The notes below the pieces were generated by a model. It searched no databases and was not told where the DNA came from. It was given only the letters and a program-made list of their open reading frames with translations. From contig JBNGIQ010007723.1 in assembly GCA_049999765.1 (NCBI GenBank), positions 1 to 21,805 on the forward strand: a stretch of 21,805 bases of DNA. The letters are read 5' to 3'. Source of the stretch: Phaeoceros laevis (lineage: Eukaryota; Anthocerotophyta; Anthocerotopsida; Notothyladales). Positions 10,147 through 19,970 of the stretch are shown here, one piece after another (positions within the stretch are counted from its first letter, which is position 1; each line of letters begins with the position of its first letter). The translations under genes and the position numbers were made by a program.

Positions 10147-12565
10147 ATGGCCTCTAGTGCGGAAGGCGACTGTGGCTTCGAGCGCGACGCACATGTTCAA
10201 TACTTGGTCCGCATGCTGCACGAGCTCCCGGCGCCCTATCAAGGTCAAGAGACGAATCGACTCAGCATCGCCTACTTTGTCGTGTCTGGGCTGGACATTC
10301 TCGGCGCACTGAATGAGGTAACTCAGTGATACAATGCCTGTCTTCGTTCTTCTAAAATGCATGAAGCTAATGACCATGCGCGCAGGTTTCGGCTCCTGAC
10401 ATCATTGACTGGGTCTACAGTCTTCAGGTTCTGCCCTTGCGCACCTCGGCACCATCGTGTGCGACAACGTCCCCTGGTCCGTCTCGTTTCCTTCTCGTCC
10501 TTAGCGGCCTCCGTTATCTATCTCTTGTTGCAAATCAGACATATTTCAGAACTTGTCACTGTCATTGATGTGCAAACATCCTTGTGTCCAGATGTATTCG
10601 GATTCAGAGGGTCCAACTCTGTCGGCATTCAATACTGTGCTAAAGGGGTAAGTAACTGTCCTAGGATCTATTATCTGGCCTAGCTAAGCTCGTATCGGAA
10701 GGAGTTCGATGTCTGCACCTAGCAAATGCTCGGTGCGTATTCGAGGAGGTCGAGTTGTCGTCCATTAGTTCTAAACCGGCAAAGGGTTTTGCTATGGGCG
10801 GAGGACCTTACAATGGAAGCAGGTCCCACGTTTCGACGATGCGATTGTTTAAGGAAAGTCACAAGCTGACCCCCTTCACTCTGTCTATCCAGGTTTCACC
10901 CATAGCGCACGATGGAGCTCATTTGGCAATGACTTATTCTGCACTTGCTCTACTAAGAATTCTTGGTGACGATTTTTCGAAAATCTTCCAAGCCAATATC
11001 TTGGCTTCAATGAGACTCCTCCAGCAGCCCGATGGAAGGTGAGTTTGTTTGTGGATGTGTGCAGCATCTATAGTGAGATGTTCGTGGATTAAATCCCAGT
11101 CCATCCAGGGCAGCCAGGTGTGTGGTCGTATTTATCTTAGCCAGCTACAGATGGATCAGGGGGTTTATAGTACCGTTGTTGTTGTCAGTCCTCGAAACAA
11201 GTCCCTGTTCTTTATCTTCTGGTTTTCATTTTGCTCTGTTAGATGCAGCTTCTCCCCAGTGCGAATGGGTGGCGAGAACGACATGCGTTTCATTTTCTGT
11301 GCTGGTATCTGCATGATTGTCTCATCTTTCCAAGGTTTCATTGTGGATAGATTGTGAGGAATGTATGGGGCATGTACAAAGTTTAGGTCTGCTCATGGTC
11401 ACACAGATATTTCAGAATTGAGCTTTTCAGCTTCTGCGTCTTTCTTTTCAGCTGCAATCTGTGCGATGCTGGACGATTGGAGCGGTATGGATTTGCGGAG
11501 GGCAGTTCAGTACATATTCAGGAGCCAGGTTCCTCTTTCTTTCATTCTACATATTTAATGCTACAAGAGATGCCTCCAAGGTTTCTGCCTTGCCGATGGC
11601 ACGTCTTGCTCCAAAAGTCCATAAAGTGGTATGATTCGTCAGATTGGCTGACGCCTCCTTGCTTGTACAGTCTTACGATGCAGGATTTGGGCTGGCCCCG
11701 GGTCTAGAAGCTCATGGTGAGTCTGCTGCTGTTGTGAAGGTTATGCAGTAGCTTTCAAATTCTGTGCTATGTCAATGGTAAAGTTTTGGCATGAAAGACT
11801 AAGTTTACGACGGCTTTCCAAACAAGGTGGTGCTACATACTGTGCAATAGCAACCTTGATGCTGGCACGGAATTGTCAAGACAAGTATATCATCAAGTTG
11901 TTCTCAGACGATGTGTTGAAGAATCTGATAGAGTGGTGCGTACAGGTTGGTGTTAATCACACTTGTCCCCCTTCAATGCATGAAGTGCGGTTAATGACCT
12001 AAGCAAAGAGAATTGGAGAGACTTGTATTGAGTATGGTGGCAGTTAAAACGCTAGTGAATTATGTGTAGTCCCTGACGTGCTCTACTTTGAATATTCAAC
12101 AGCGCCAAGTCGATGCTGGAGGATTTCAGGGAAGAAGTAACAAAGATGCTGATACATGTTATGCGTTTTGGTAGCCTTGATGACCTTCACATCCCGGTGT
12201 TCTTAAGTTTTGCAGCTTAGGCCAAAAGGTATACTGATTGTAAACCCCGGCTTGGACAGGGTGGGAGGGTCATTGCAGATGCTGGAGGCAGATTGTTTAT
12301 GTGCGAAATCAGCCTTGCGATCTTTCTTGCTGAGCTGTCAGAGCAAGGTATGCGGATGTAATGTTCACTTGAGGATTTAGACCAGTGTGTTGCTTTCCTG
12401 AACCAACACCAATTGCAGTGGGGTGGTTTCAGCAAGCGTCCACATGAATGGCCCGATGTTCTCCATGCATATTATGGCATCTGTGGCTTTAGCTTATTAG
12501 GAGAGGCGGGGCTGCAGCCAATTTGTTATGAGGTAGGTTTAACTCGTAGGGCATGTGCAAAGTAG
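10147..12565 (+). CDS. GGB: Protein geranylgeranyltransferase type I, beta subunit
   Basis: This is the catalytic beta subunit that, with the shared alpha subunit, attaches geranylgeranyl to the CaaX cysteine of proteins such as ROP GTPases in the cytosol. Exons: 10147-10317, 10386-10476, 10592-10647, 10893-11038, 11249-11304, 11452-11528, 11671-11716, 11827-11945, 12103-12170, 12260-12347, 12419-12565. The model is in phase throughout, all introns are GT-AG (68-245 bp), and it gives 354 residues, near the usual length. Landmarks: HLAMTYSALALLRILG and MGGENDMRFIFCAAICAMLDDW in the alpha-alpha barrel, SYDAGFGLAPGLEAHGG, then the zinc ligands D271 and C273 (DTCYAFW) and H322 (LHAYYGICG), corresponding to D269, C271 and H321 of the mammalian enzyme. 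I end the last exon by reading through GAG|GTAGGT to TAG at 12563, giving a VGLTRRACAK tail; splicing there is possible, but no downstream exon was convincing. It lacks the acidic N-terminal extension of the Arabidopsis protein. Confidence 0.93.
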
Positions 12566-12809
12566 ATTGTTAATGTGATGCCAGTGGCCAACATGGCGAT
12601 TGTATAGTCAAGTAAATGTCAACGACCAATTTTTTGAAAGGACATAATCATCTGAGATTTTTTCAAAACATCTTTTTATGTCAATTGCTTTACATACCCA
12701 TCTTTGTCTCTATTTTTACCCTTAAATGTAACAGCATCTTTAGATTATCCTCTCCCATCATCTGTTCAGCGGTACTACCATCAACATCTATCTTTTTAAC
12801 CCGCCATGT
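12566..12809. other. Convergent 3' intergenic gap
   Basis: Only 244 bp separate the stop codons of the plus-strand geranylgeranyltransferase gene and the minus-strand PRR gene. Both 3' untranslated regions must share or overlap in this AT-rich stretch. Confidence 0.6.
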
Positions 12810-15800
12810 TCACTGATCCTGCTCTCCTGCTCCGCCCTCATAGATTGCTTGGCGTACAAATTGTCCTCGTACCCTGGGCCGCTGCTCTGCAAGTCTTTTT
12901 CTACTCTGATACCGGACCTGCAAGGCTCAAAGTATTGAAACGAACACAAGCTGCCCCGTCAATAGAAAGTCAAAGCAGATGTTGCCATGCGGCAGAGCCA
13001 GCTGAAAATTGTCTGACCTTTTTTTCGAAGCATCTCTCTTTCCGTTTTTGCCTGAACTTGTTCAATGCTGCCTCCCGTCTTGAAAACTTCGTTGCCTCTG
13101 GGCCAGTTGCAAAGGCAATCCCATTCCCAGCATTACAAATGCCACTTGCATTTCCACTGGTGCCATGATTTGTATTGTTCATCCCACAGTCACCATGACC
13201 ACTTCCATTTCCACTATCGCCATTGCCCGCAACAGCAGCATGTGCGACGCTCTGACCATTGCTATGCCCGTTGTTGCCTTTACCACAATTATTACTTCCC
13301 GAGGCACTGCCATTTACACTTCCATTACCATGGCCATTGTTATTGCTCCCATGGCAGTTACTGCTGCCACTCTGCCCGTTACACCCATCGTGCATATTCC
13401 CAGCCATATTTGAAGACCCACACCGAGCTCCAATGCTAGCTGCTGCACATGCTATAACACTATCTTCCTGCTGCACCGCAGGATGCTGAGGAAGAGTAGC
13501 ATGGTGATGGTGACGATGATTGTGTTGCTGTTGATGATCATGATGGCGGTGAAGACTCTGATGGTGTGGGTGCCGCTGCGCCTGAGGATGCGAGAGCTGA
13601 CCATGGTCATGGAAAGTATTCTCAAATACTTCCCTATCTGCTAATTGAGCTGCACCAGTCGTCCAGGGAGATGGCCCTGTATGAGAGTAGTAAACCTGGT
13701 GCATTGGCGCCCCAAATGTGGCGGACATGCCATCATAAGAAAGCATGCCAGAGGAGGGCAATGGAACTGAACGAGACATCTGTTGGCCTGACATAGGGGC
13801 CAAGGATACAGCTTCGTCCTTCACTGGTCCAGGACCTGCGAACACATCCCGACCAGAGGGACCCACCACTGAAGAGCTCATATCTTGTCCGTTTCCGTTA
13901 CCGTTATTGGACAAACTTGGATGGACAAGAAGTGGGGTCGACACGTCGCCACTCCCCCTGGATGAGCCAGGCCGATCAGAAGGACCTCTGTGCAATAATC
14001 CAGCATTGCTACCACCTGGTCCTCCCGGTGAAAGGGAATGGCCTCCAAATCCCGTTGATAAAGGGTAGCCATGAAGAAGGCAACTCCCTGGAATAAACTG
14101 GTGAGACATGTTTGCAACAGTTGTGCTGTACCTGACAGCTCAGTTTCAAAACTTCTTGTCAGGAAACTGGAAAACCACATCTCGTGAGGCACATTACTTG
14201 AGAGAACGCTGTGATTACAGAGTCTCTTAAACTTAGCTCTATCGCATGCCAATCCTCACAAAAGTTCAACCAAAAAGTTCAAAACTATGTGCAACCTTGA
14301 AAGCACAGGCCACAGTAGTATAGCATACCTCGAAAAGGCAGAACCACCAGATTGTCTCAAGATACGTCTGTCATCAGCATCGGCATCATCATCTCCAGCA
14401 TTGCGAGACCTTTTTAATGATAGTTCCAATGTGGGCAGAGAACTAGAGTCAGTGTTGTTCTTTGTTACAGAGATGTGAAGTGCACCCCCATCCATGTTCT
14501 CTTCTCCTACTCCACTGTCACCAGGGTTGTCAACTCCCCCTTGAAGCTGGCTAGTGATGGCAGCAGTGAGGTCCATAGCCTCAGGAAGATATTCATCTGA
14601 AGGGTTAGAAAGGGACAAAGACCCGTTCTTCGTGTTGTCTAGACGCTTCTCACAGGTTTCCATGGCCTCAAGATCCAAAACAGTCTTACCAGTGTCACTT
14701 TTATTGAAGGCAGCCTTAGCAATCAATACATCTTCAAGTTCTGCGGCAGGGGACCTTTCTGCAGCTGGTTCCATATCATGTCGTACGTCAGCCTCTGCAA
14801 GCCATACAACAGCAGCATGATTATACCTGCACAAAGCTGCGCAGTCAAATATAAATGTTAAAAGTGGCTACACAATGTAGAGGCTCATACCAGGGGCTTT
14901 ATCCTGCGAGGCAATGTGGCCCTCTTTCATCTTGCCAGGGCGCAGTCCTTTGATTTCCTCGACCCTTGTCTGCAAAGGGGCAAATTCAAATTTTGGTAGA
15001 ATTCCACTTGAGGGACCACTTATCTCCCGTCCACCTGCTAGTTGGGGACTTTCAACTTCCACTGCTCTTTTCGTCCAAGAACTCTGCAAGATGGTCGTCC
15101 ACTCATCAATCTTATGACCACATACAGCAAGACAGACAGACAGACTATGCAGCTCACTGCTGGTTCCTTAAAGAGCACTGGCACAACTACGAAACCCGAG
15201 ACACCATACAACGGCCATGCAAATCAAAGGTCCCATAGCAAAACGACAAGGGTCTCCCACTGATAGGATTCTGCTGACCCCAAATGCATGAGAGGTCCCC
15301 AAAGCACACCTTCAAGGATGTCTAAACCATCGCTGGACCATTCCACAATCTTTTCACCAACTAGAATTAAGGTCATATTACCTGAGTACCACTCCCATTG
15401 TCACTACCACCTCTGAGATTCAAGCCACTGCTTCCATCATCGCTACCATCGTTGCTACCACTGTTGTTTCCCGACCCGGCTCTCCTTTTTGACCGCACCA
15501 CTTTTCCTGTCTGGCTACCACTCCCGCTGCCACTGCCACTTGACTGAAACAGAGGAAAAGCAAATCAGACAAGAGATCCTCGAAGGTGATGGCAGCATCC
15601 CCAGCATTCTAAACATGCTTAGCTCAGGCAAGCAGAGCAACGGATCGAAAGCCTCCAGCTAGCATCTCTTGTTCTAAGCTGAAAAGATACTAACGACCCT
15701 TTCACCCTTCCACACAGAAGGGAATCTACTCACACTATGGCACTTCCTCCATACATGTTGCCACAAGTTTTTCAACTCATTTTTTCGCACCGGCTTCACC

Positions 15801-17144
15801 AAATAGTCTGCGGCTCCTTTGGATAGACACTTGAAAACAATGTCCATGGAATCATGCGATGACATCACTGCAGCAAGAAGTTCAACATGACGGTCTAGTC
15901 TCAGAAGTCTGAATCGCCATGTGTTAGTTGCCAACTCATTCAAGGTCCCATCAACCAAAACAACAAGGCTAGTAGTTGAGTACTCACTAACAACAGGAAT
16001 CTGCTTTCCAGCTTCACGACTCATAATCCTGGAAAGCAGCCCGACACCAGAGAGACATGGCATCACTACATCAGTCAACACCAGATCGAAGTGACTGTTT
16101 GGCCCCTCCAACAGCTCCCAAGCTTGCAATCCATTGCCTGCCGATGTCACTGGGGGAAGAAAGAATCAGCACCTACTCACATGAACCTTTAAGTAAGAAC
16201 ACAAATGTTTAAACCTTAGCGATGGTTGGGGGGCACAGTCTTCCACACCACAAGCGGCATAAACGAGACAAATGCAAAGCCAACCAGCAGGCATACTCTG
16301 CAACTAATGAACTCATCGGTATACGAGTTACCAGGTCACACAGACCGTCTCTTTCCTGTCTCTGAACATCCTACAGCGATATGACACCCCCCCGGAAAAC
16401 ACTAGCCTAGCGGGGGTGCGCATGCTTAGGGGGAAGAGACCTTAAAGCTGAAGGGACCGTGCTTGCACTACGGACGACAACTTCCTGCGAAGTTCCTCAT
16501 ATACTTCGGCGTCAAACTAGCAGACTCCAAGAGTACAACCTTCTTACTCATAATTGCACGCATTGCACCTCAGCTCAGGAGAAGCGACTTCACCTGAGGA
16601 ACTCAATACGACAAAGAAGGTGATAGACAGTAATTCAGCTACCTTCGTAACTGCAGTTCCGAAGCAGCGCAGCAACGACATGCCTAGTCGAGTCATCATC
16701 CTCCACAAGTAGCACCCTGAGATGACGCTGAGGCAGAAAACTTTCCCAGCCTTCACTTGCTGCTTCCTGGGGTGCCGGCCCCACCTCAGCTGTTGCAACA
16801 TCTATTTCTGCAAGATCCTCTTCCATCTCTCCGCCTCTATCTTCGTCCTGATCTGAGAACTGCAACTGTATGTCGAGTTTGCGTCTCCTAGGTCTCGAAA
16901 CTCGCAAATTCTGCCTTGCCAAGCCCATAGAGGCTTGATGGTATTGCACTTCTGCTGATGTGTCACGCTCTGGGATCCTCCTTCCGGAGTCACCGCCAGC
17001 CTGGTTTCCATCCTTGAAGTCCTTACCCTCCCCTTGCAGTCCGCTGCCTGCTACTGAGACACCCCCATGTTCGAAATTCCGAACGGCGTCAGGCAAAAAT
17101 TCAGGGTTCGGCTCAGTCCCGTCCTCAACTAAATTTGCAGTCAT
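12810..17144 (-). CDS. PRR: Circadian-clock pseudo-response regulator, PRR7/PRR3-like
   Basis: Nuclear clock repressor family. Exons on the minus strand: 17144-16643, 16149-15988, 15867-15734, 15543-15382, 15083-14891, 14836-14329, 14131-13018, 12917-12810. All junctions are in phase and GT-AG, giving 960 residues and no internal stop. Receiver domain, about 142-262: acidic pocket VEDDD (E148-D151), phosphoacceptor D194 in VLTDVVMP, MMSSHDSM at the 222-229 switch region, and K246 in LVKPVRKNE, a complete D-D-K set. A Gly/Ser linker (267-320) leads to SSWTKRAVEVES. LELSL (521-525) matches the LxLxL EAR motif that recruits TOPLESS-type corepressors. A His-rich run (734-771) and an Asn/Gly/Ser-rich run (798-891) look disordered. 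The CCT DNA-binding domain (about 906-948) is split by an intron after FEKK, with VRYQSRKRLAEQRPRVRG in the last exon. Flowering-plant PRRs lack the aspartate; moss PRRs keep it. Confidence 0.95.
12918..13017 (-). other. PRR last intron, splitting the CCT domain
   Basis: This 100-bp GTCAGA...TTGCAG intron lies between FEKK and VRYQSRKR. If retained, translation continues for 15 residues and stops at 12970-12972, losing the C-terminal half of the DNA-binding domain. Confidence 0.88.
15868..15987 (-). other. PRR intron 2: 120 bp, no stop, multiple of three
   Basis: The intron starts GTGAGTAC and ends TGCAG and interrupts the receiver between IPVV and MMSSHD. It is exactly 40 codons long and open in the coding frame, so retention would insert about 40 residues into the receiver without truncating the protein. 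Confidence 0.85.
16385..16418. repeat. C-rich/G-rich inverted repeat in PRR intron 1
   Basis: CACCCCC at 16385-16391 pairs with GGGGGTG at 16412-16418 across a 20-nt loop, within the 493-bp first intron. It could form a hairpin in the pre-mRNA. A function is not implied. Confidence 0.5.
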
Positions 17145-17405
17145 GAGCAGACAAGCTCTAACCCCAGATCGAGTATAAGGGAGTTTTCCAGCCGTGCGAT
17201 CCCCGTGGGAGGACCATTCGTCAAGTTAGTCCAGCCGAGCAGGCGGCTCCTTAAGTCTCAATGGGAACCAGACATCACCCCCAGCTCGCTGAAAGGCAGC
17301 AGATAAGCAAGATCCCTTATTGAAGATGCCACACCTCAGACCTTTGCAACGGCGGGCACGCAGTGCACATGAAACACGAAAATCGCAGCGAAGTTGCTGC
17401 TGGGG

Positions 17406-17476
17406 GGATGCCTCAGCAGTAACTGACGCCTCGGATACCTACGCGGGATGCCTCTGGACGGAATGCAGGATGCCTC
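17406..17476. repeat. Three copies of GGATGCCTC upstream of PRR
   Basis: GGATGCCTC (GAGGCATCC on the PRR strand) occurs at 17406-17414, 17446-17454 and 17468-17476, 262-332 bp upstream of the PRR start. Three perfect 9-mers in 71 bp suggest a small repeat or a clustered binding site. I do not know a factor for it. Confidence 0.6.
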
Positions 17477-17570
17477 AGGACTGGCCAGATGTGTGAGGCC
17501 GCAGCGAGGGGGTAGGGAGACTGAGAACAGCACAGTGGCGAATCAAACCCGGTGACGAGAGAGGACGCAA

Positions 17571-17579
17571 AGATATTTT
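17571..17579 (-). promoter_or_regulatory. Evening element AAAATATCT
   Basis: A perfect nine-base evening element reads on the PRR coding strand about 427 bp upstream of its ATG. In Arabidopsis this is the site bound by CCA1/LHY/RVE Myb factors, which drive rhythmic expression of clock genes. A perfect match upstream of a PRR gene makes function likely, but it is untested here. Confidence 0.65.
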
Positions 17580-17716
17580 TTGAGACTTGGCATGGCCATG
17601 TCAGCCATATCAAAAGCAGGCATGTTACGATGCCATGCCATCGCTATCTTTTGCTCGCAGCCCATTGCACACCTCTGGCTTCCGTGAGTGGCACATGCCA
17701 CGTACTGTTCAGGCTT

Positions 17717-17723
17717 AGATATT
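17717..17723 (-). promoter_or_regulatory. Shortened evening element AATATCT
   Basis: AATATCT, the core of the evening element, lies about 573 bp upstream of the PRR ATG and 7 bp from a G-box. Alone it would be weak evidence; with the full element at 17571 it supports clock control. Confidence 0.4.
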
Positions 17724-17730
17724 ATGAATC

Positions 17731-17736
17731 CACGTG
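17731..17736. promoter_or_regulatory. G-box CACGTG
   Basis: A perfect G-box in the context CCACGTGG, 587 bp upstream of the PRR ATG. bHLH (PIF) and bZIP (HY5) factors bind G-boxes and link light to clock genes in Arabidopsis. Pairing with the adjacent AATATCT core is typical of light- and clock-responsive promoters. Confidence 0.5.
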
Positions 17737-17855
17737 GACCGCCTGCACGCCACTGACCAGGACCGGTTTTTCGTATTCCGCAACACAAAAAGCCCATAAG
17801 CGCCTGATCCTCATACGTGCGCTATTTCCATTATTAGGTTGGTTTACTCGGGATG

Positions 17856-18241
17856 TGTAATGGACTTATTTGTGAGGTAATTAGGTAGTTATCTGAAGTA
17901 ACTAATGAGCTACCTGGCATCTAGCTCTAGGGCTAGGTGTTGCTTATTGGTAGGCTGGATTTGGGCATGATTTAAGTGGCGGCCTTTGAGGTATGGCTCT
18001 GGAGCTTGTCTTGAAGATCCTTTTGTAAGGGAGAGCTTGAGTTGGCTTCTTATGGGGCTCTGGAGGCTCTTTGTTGTATTGTGCTTTGATATTAAGAAAG
18101 GGTTGTCCACGGTATAGTAGCAGAGGTAGAGCAGCTCTGAGCGAGACTCGGAGTCCTAATATTGTGTTCTCTGTGCAATTGAGCTAATCATTTGAAAAGA
18201 AAGATTTTAGGGGTTAAATCATCTTTAATCGAGGTGTGTCA
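17856..18241 (+). repeat. Candidate 5' LTR of a truncated retrotransposon
   Basis: The segment starts TGTAATGGACTT and ends GAGGTGTGTCA, giving TG...CA termini and 386 bp, and is followed within 6 bp by a tRNA-like primer-binding site. The direction agrees with the plus-strand integrase downstream. No 3' LTR copy is visible in the window, so the left boundary is inferred from the TG and is approximate. Its edge lies about 710 bp upstream of the PRR start codon. Confidence 0.5.
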
Positions 18242-18246
18242 TAGAG

Positions 18247-18258
18247 TGGTATTAGAGC
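18247..18258 (+). other. Primer-binding site (tRNA-Met type)
   Basis: TGGTATTAGAGC differs by one base from TGGTATCAGAGC, the primer-binding site complementary to initiator tRNA-Met used by most plant LTR retrotransposons. It directly follows the candidate LTR end. Confidence 0.65.
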
Positions 18259-18454
18259 AACTTTCAAGATGTCTAGCAGTTTTGCATAGATGGATGGTAG
18301 GGGGTTTCCACTTAGTAGCCCGGCGTGCAAGCCTAGAGCCCTCAGGGGATCGCTGCAAGTCTCATTCTATCTGCAACCCCACCACATGAGGATGGAGAAC
18401 CACAACCGCAATTTCCACACTAGTTGCGAAATGTTGTGCTAGGGCCACAGGTGC

Positions 18455-19010
18455 ATTAGGCGAAGATTCTGCACGATCTACACAACTCACCCATGGTTGG
18501 ACATTGTGGAATCGACAAGACACTTAACAGGGTTAGGATGCATTATTGGTGGAAGGGCCTCAGGAAGGATTGCATAGAGTGGGTCAGAGCCTGCGTACCT
18601 TGCCAGCAAACCAAGTATGAACGCAACAAACCCGCAGGGTTGCTGATGCCTTTACAAATTCCAGAACACAAGTGGCAGAGCATGTCTTGTGACTTCATAA
18701 CGGGGCTGCCAAGGTTGAGGAGAGGCAACGATGCCATTTGGACATGCGTCAACAGGTTGACGAAGCAAAGCCACTTCATTCCAGTGAAATCCACAGTCGC
18801 GGCAAAGGGATTGGTCCCCATCTTCATGCGCGAGATCTTTCGCCTGCACGGATGCCCAGAGGAGATTGTAAGTGACCGAGACAGAAGTTCACAACAGGTT
18901 TTTGGATGGCATTTGTGTGTTCCCTAGGGATACGACAGAGCATAACAGCAGTGTATCACCCACAAGCTAATGGCCAGGCAGAGAAACAAAATGGCACAAC
19001 AGTGAAGATT
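18455..19010 (+). pseudogene. Ty3/Gypsy integrase remnant, frameshifted
   Basis: The reading frame gives the HHCC zinc region of a Gypsy integrase (HNSPMVGHCGIDKT, then CVPC), followed by the DDE core start (SCDFITGLPRL), NRLTKQSHFIP and the second catalytic region EEIVSDRD. At about 18881-18886 the frame shifts by one base: the expected continuation (FTTGFW..., then YHPQANGQAEK) resumes in another frame to about 19010, and the original frame stops at 18927. Reverse transcriptase, protease and Gag are absent between the primer-binding site and the integrase, so the element is internally deleted as well as frameshifted. Confidence 0.9.
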
Positions 19011-19970
19011 AGGCTAGGATCGAATGCTTAGCAAGAAGATGATCAAGAAAAGAGATACATTGATTAGCGCGCACGCTCCTTTTAAAGTAGGAGGTGGCGG
19101 CGGTTGGCCGCGTCCCGTCGCTAGGACAGCGGTTGGGTTTTAGGGCACAACGCTTAGTCGTGCCCCTTACAATTGGGTTACGTCTTATGATGTTTCAATA
19201 TTTAACTATTACCTATTTATTATATGCAATGCCTATTTAAATACTTACGTTTTTCTTTACTCCCACTTAGGCAATGCATAGTTTAACTATTTATATGCAA
19301 CCCGATGCGACTATTGATTTTGCTACATTACTTCCCTTGCGTATTAGTACCCCGCTCGGGTTTCTCGGCACTTTCAATTACTTCACGAAATGGAGTGGTG
19401 CTTGGCGGCGGTCCTGCTTGAGTCTGTGGTGTTGATGCTACTTGCGCTTCACGCTTGGATGCGCCGCGGAAAGCCTTGCTTGGTGTGCGCCGGATTAGCC
19501 AAGTTGCACTCGTTGGAGGCTGAGCTCGAGGCCGCTCATGCGCAGTGGCGTCATGCCCAGGGTTACCCATAGCTTGTTGAAGGCGCTCCCTTCCGGTATT
19601 TGCCGAATTGCTCCGACAGGTTTATGTATGCTGGCAGCGAGTTCTCAGAGGATGGTCGCCTAGTAGTAGTAGTAGTAGGGGGTGTTCACGCCTGATCCTT
19701 CGCTATGGTAAGTGCCCTAACCTTGAGCTCCCACTGTTTCTGAGTGCCTGTTTTTCTCACCTGCACTGTGTATGACTTGCGTGCAGAACCTTGGTACAAG
19801 TGTTCTACAGTGATGACTCAGCGCCGGTTTCAAGGGTGGAAACATGCAGGTTTAGGTTATCTGGTTGACACTGCCTAGTAAGTGAATAGCTATCTAAGTG
19901 TAAGGCATGCTTGTGAGGCCCATGGCCTTGCAAAACTTATCATGTTTGTCCCTTGCAAGAGCTTTTGTGT
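19011..19970. other. Unassigned sequence between two retroelement remnants
   Basis: No gene is supported. A near-perfect 9-bp inverted repeat (GGGCACAAC, GTCGTGCCC) with a 5-nt loop lies at 19143-19165. An AT-rich stretch follows (19190-19330), then a segment open on both strands (19328-19572) with no family match, and a TAG trinucleotide run at about 19662-19678. The sequence is probably retrotransposon-derived. Confidence 0.4.
19662..19678. repeat. TAG trinucleotide microsatellite
   Basis: Five to six consecutive TAG units precede a GGGGGTGTTC motif. It is a simple repeat. Confidence 0.8.

Noticed and set aside
12533-12810. A further last exon of the geranylgeranyltransferase gene, by splicing GAG|GTAGGT to CAG at about 12768
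   Set aside because: The resulting tail has no resemblance to the family. Reading straight through gives a VGLTRRA tail that fits the expected C-terminus and then a stop.
13065-14068. Plus-strand open frames rich in His/Leu/Pro opposite PRR exon 7
   Set aside because: They are antisense to the codon-biased, low-complexity PRR exon and have no independent support.
19328-19572. Overlapping open frames on both strands, one with a hydrophobic N-terminus and one Pro/Thr-rich and Gag-like
   Set aside because: No family match, no start or splice context, and they lie in retroelement debris. I cannot choose a strand.
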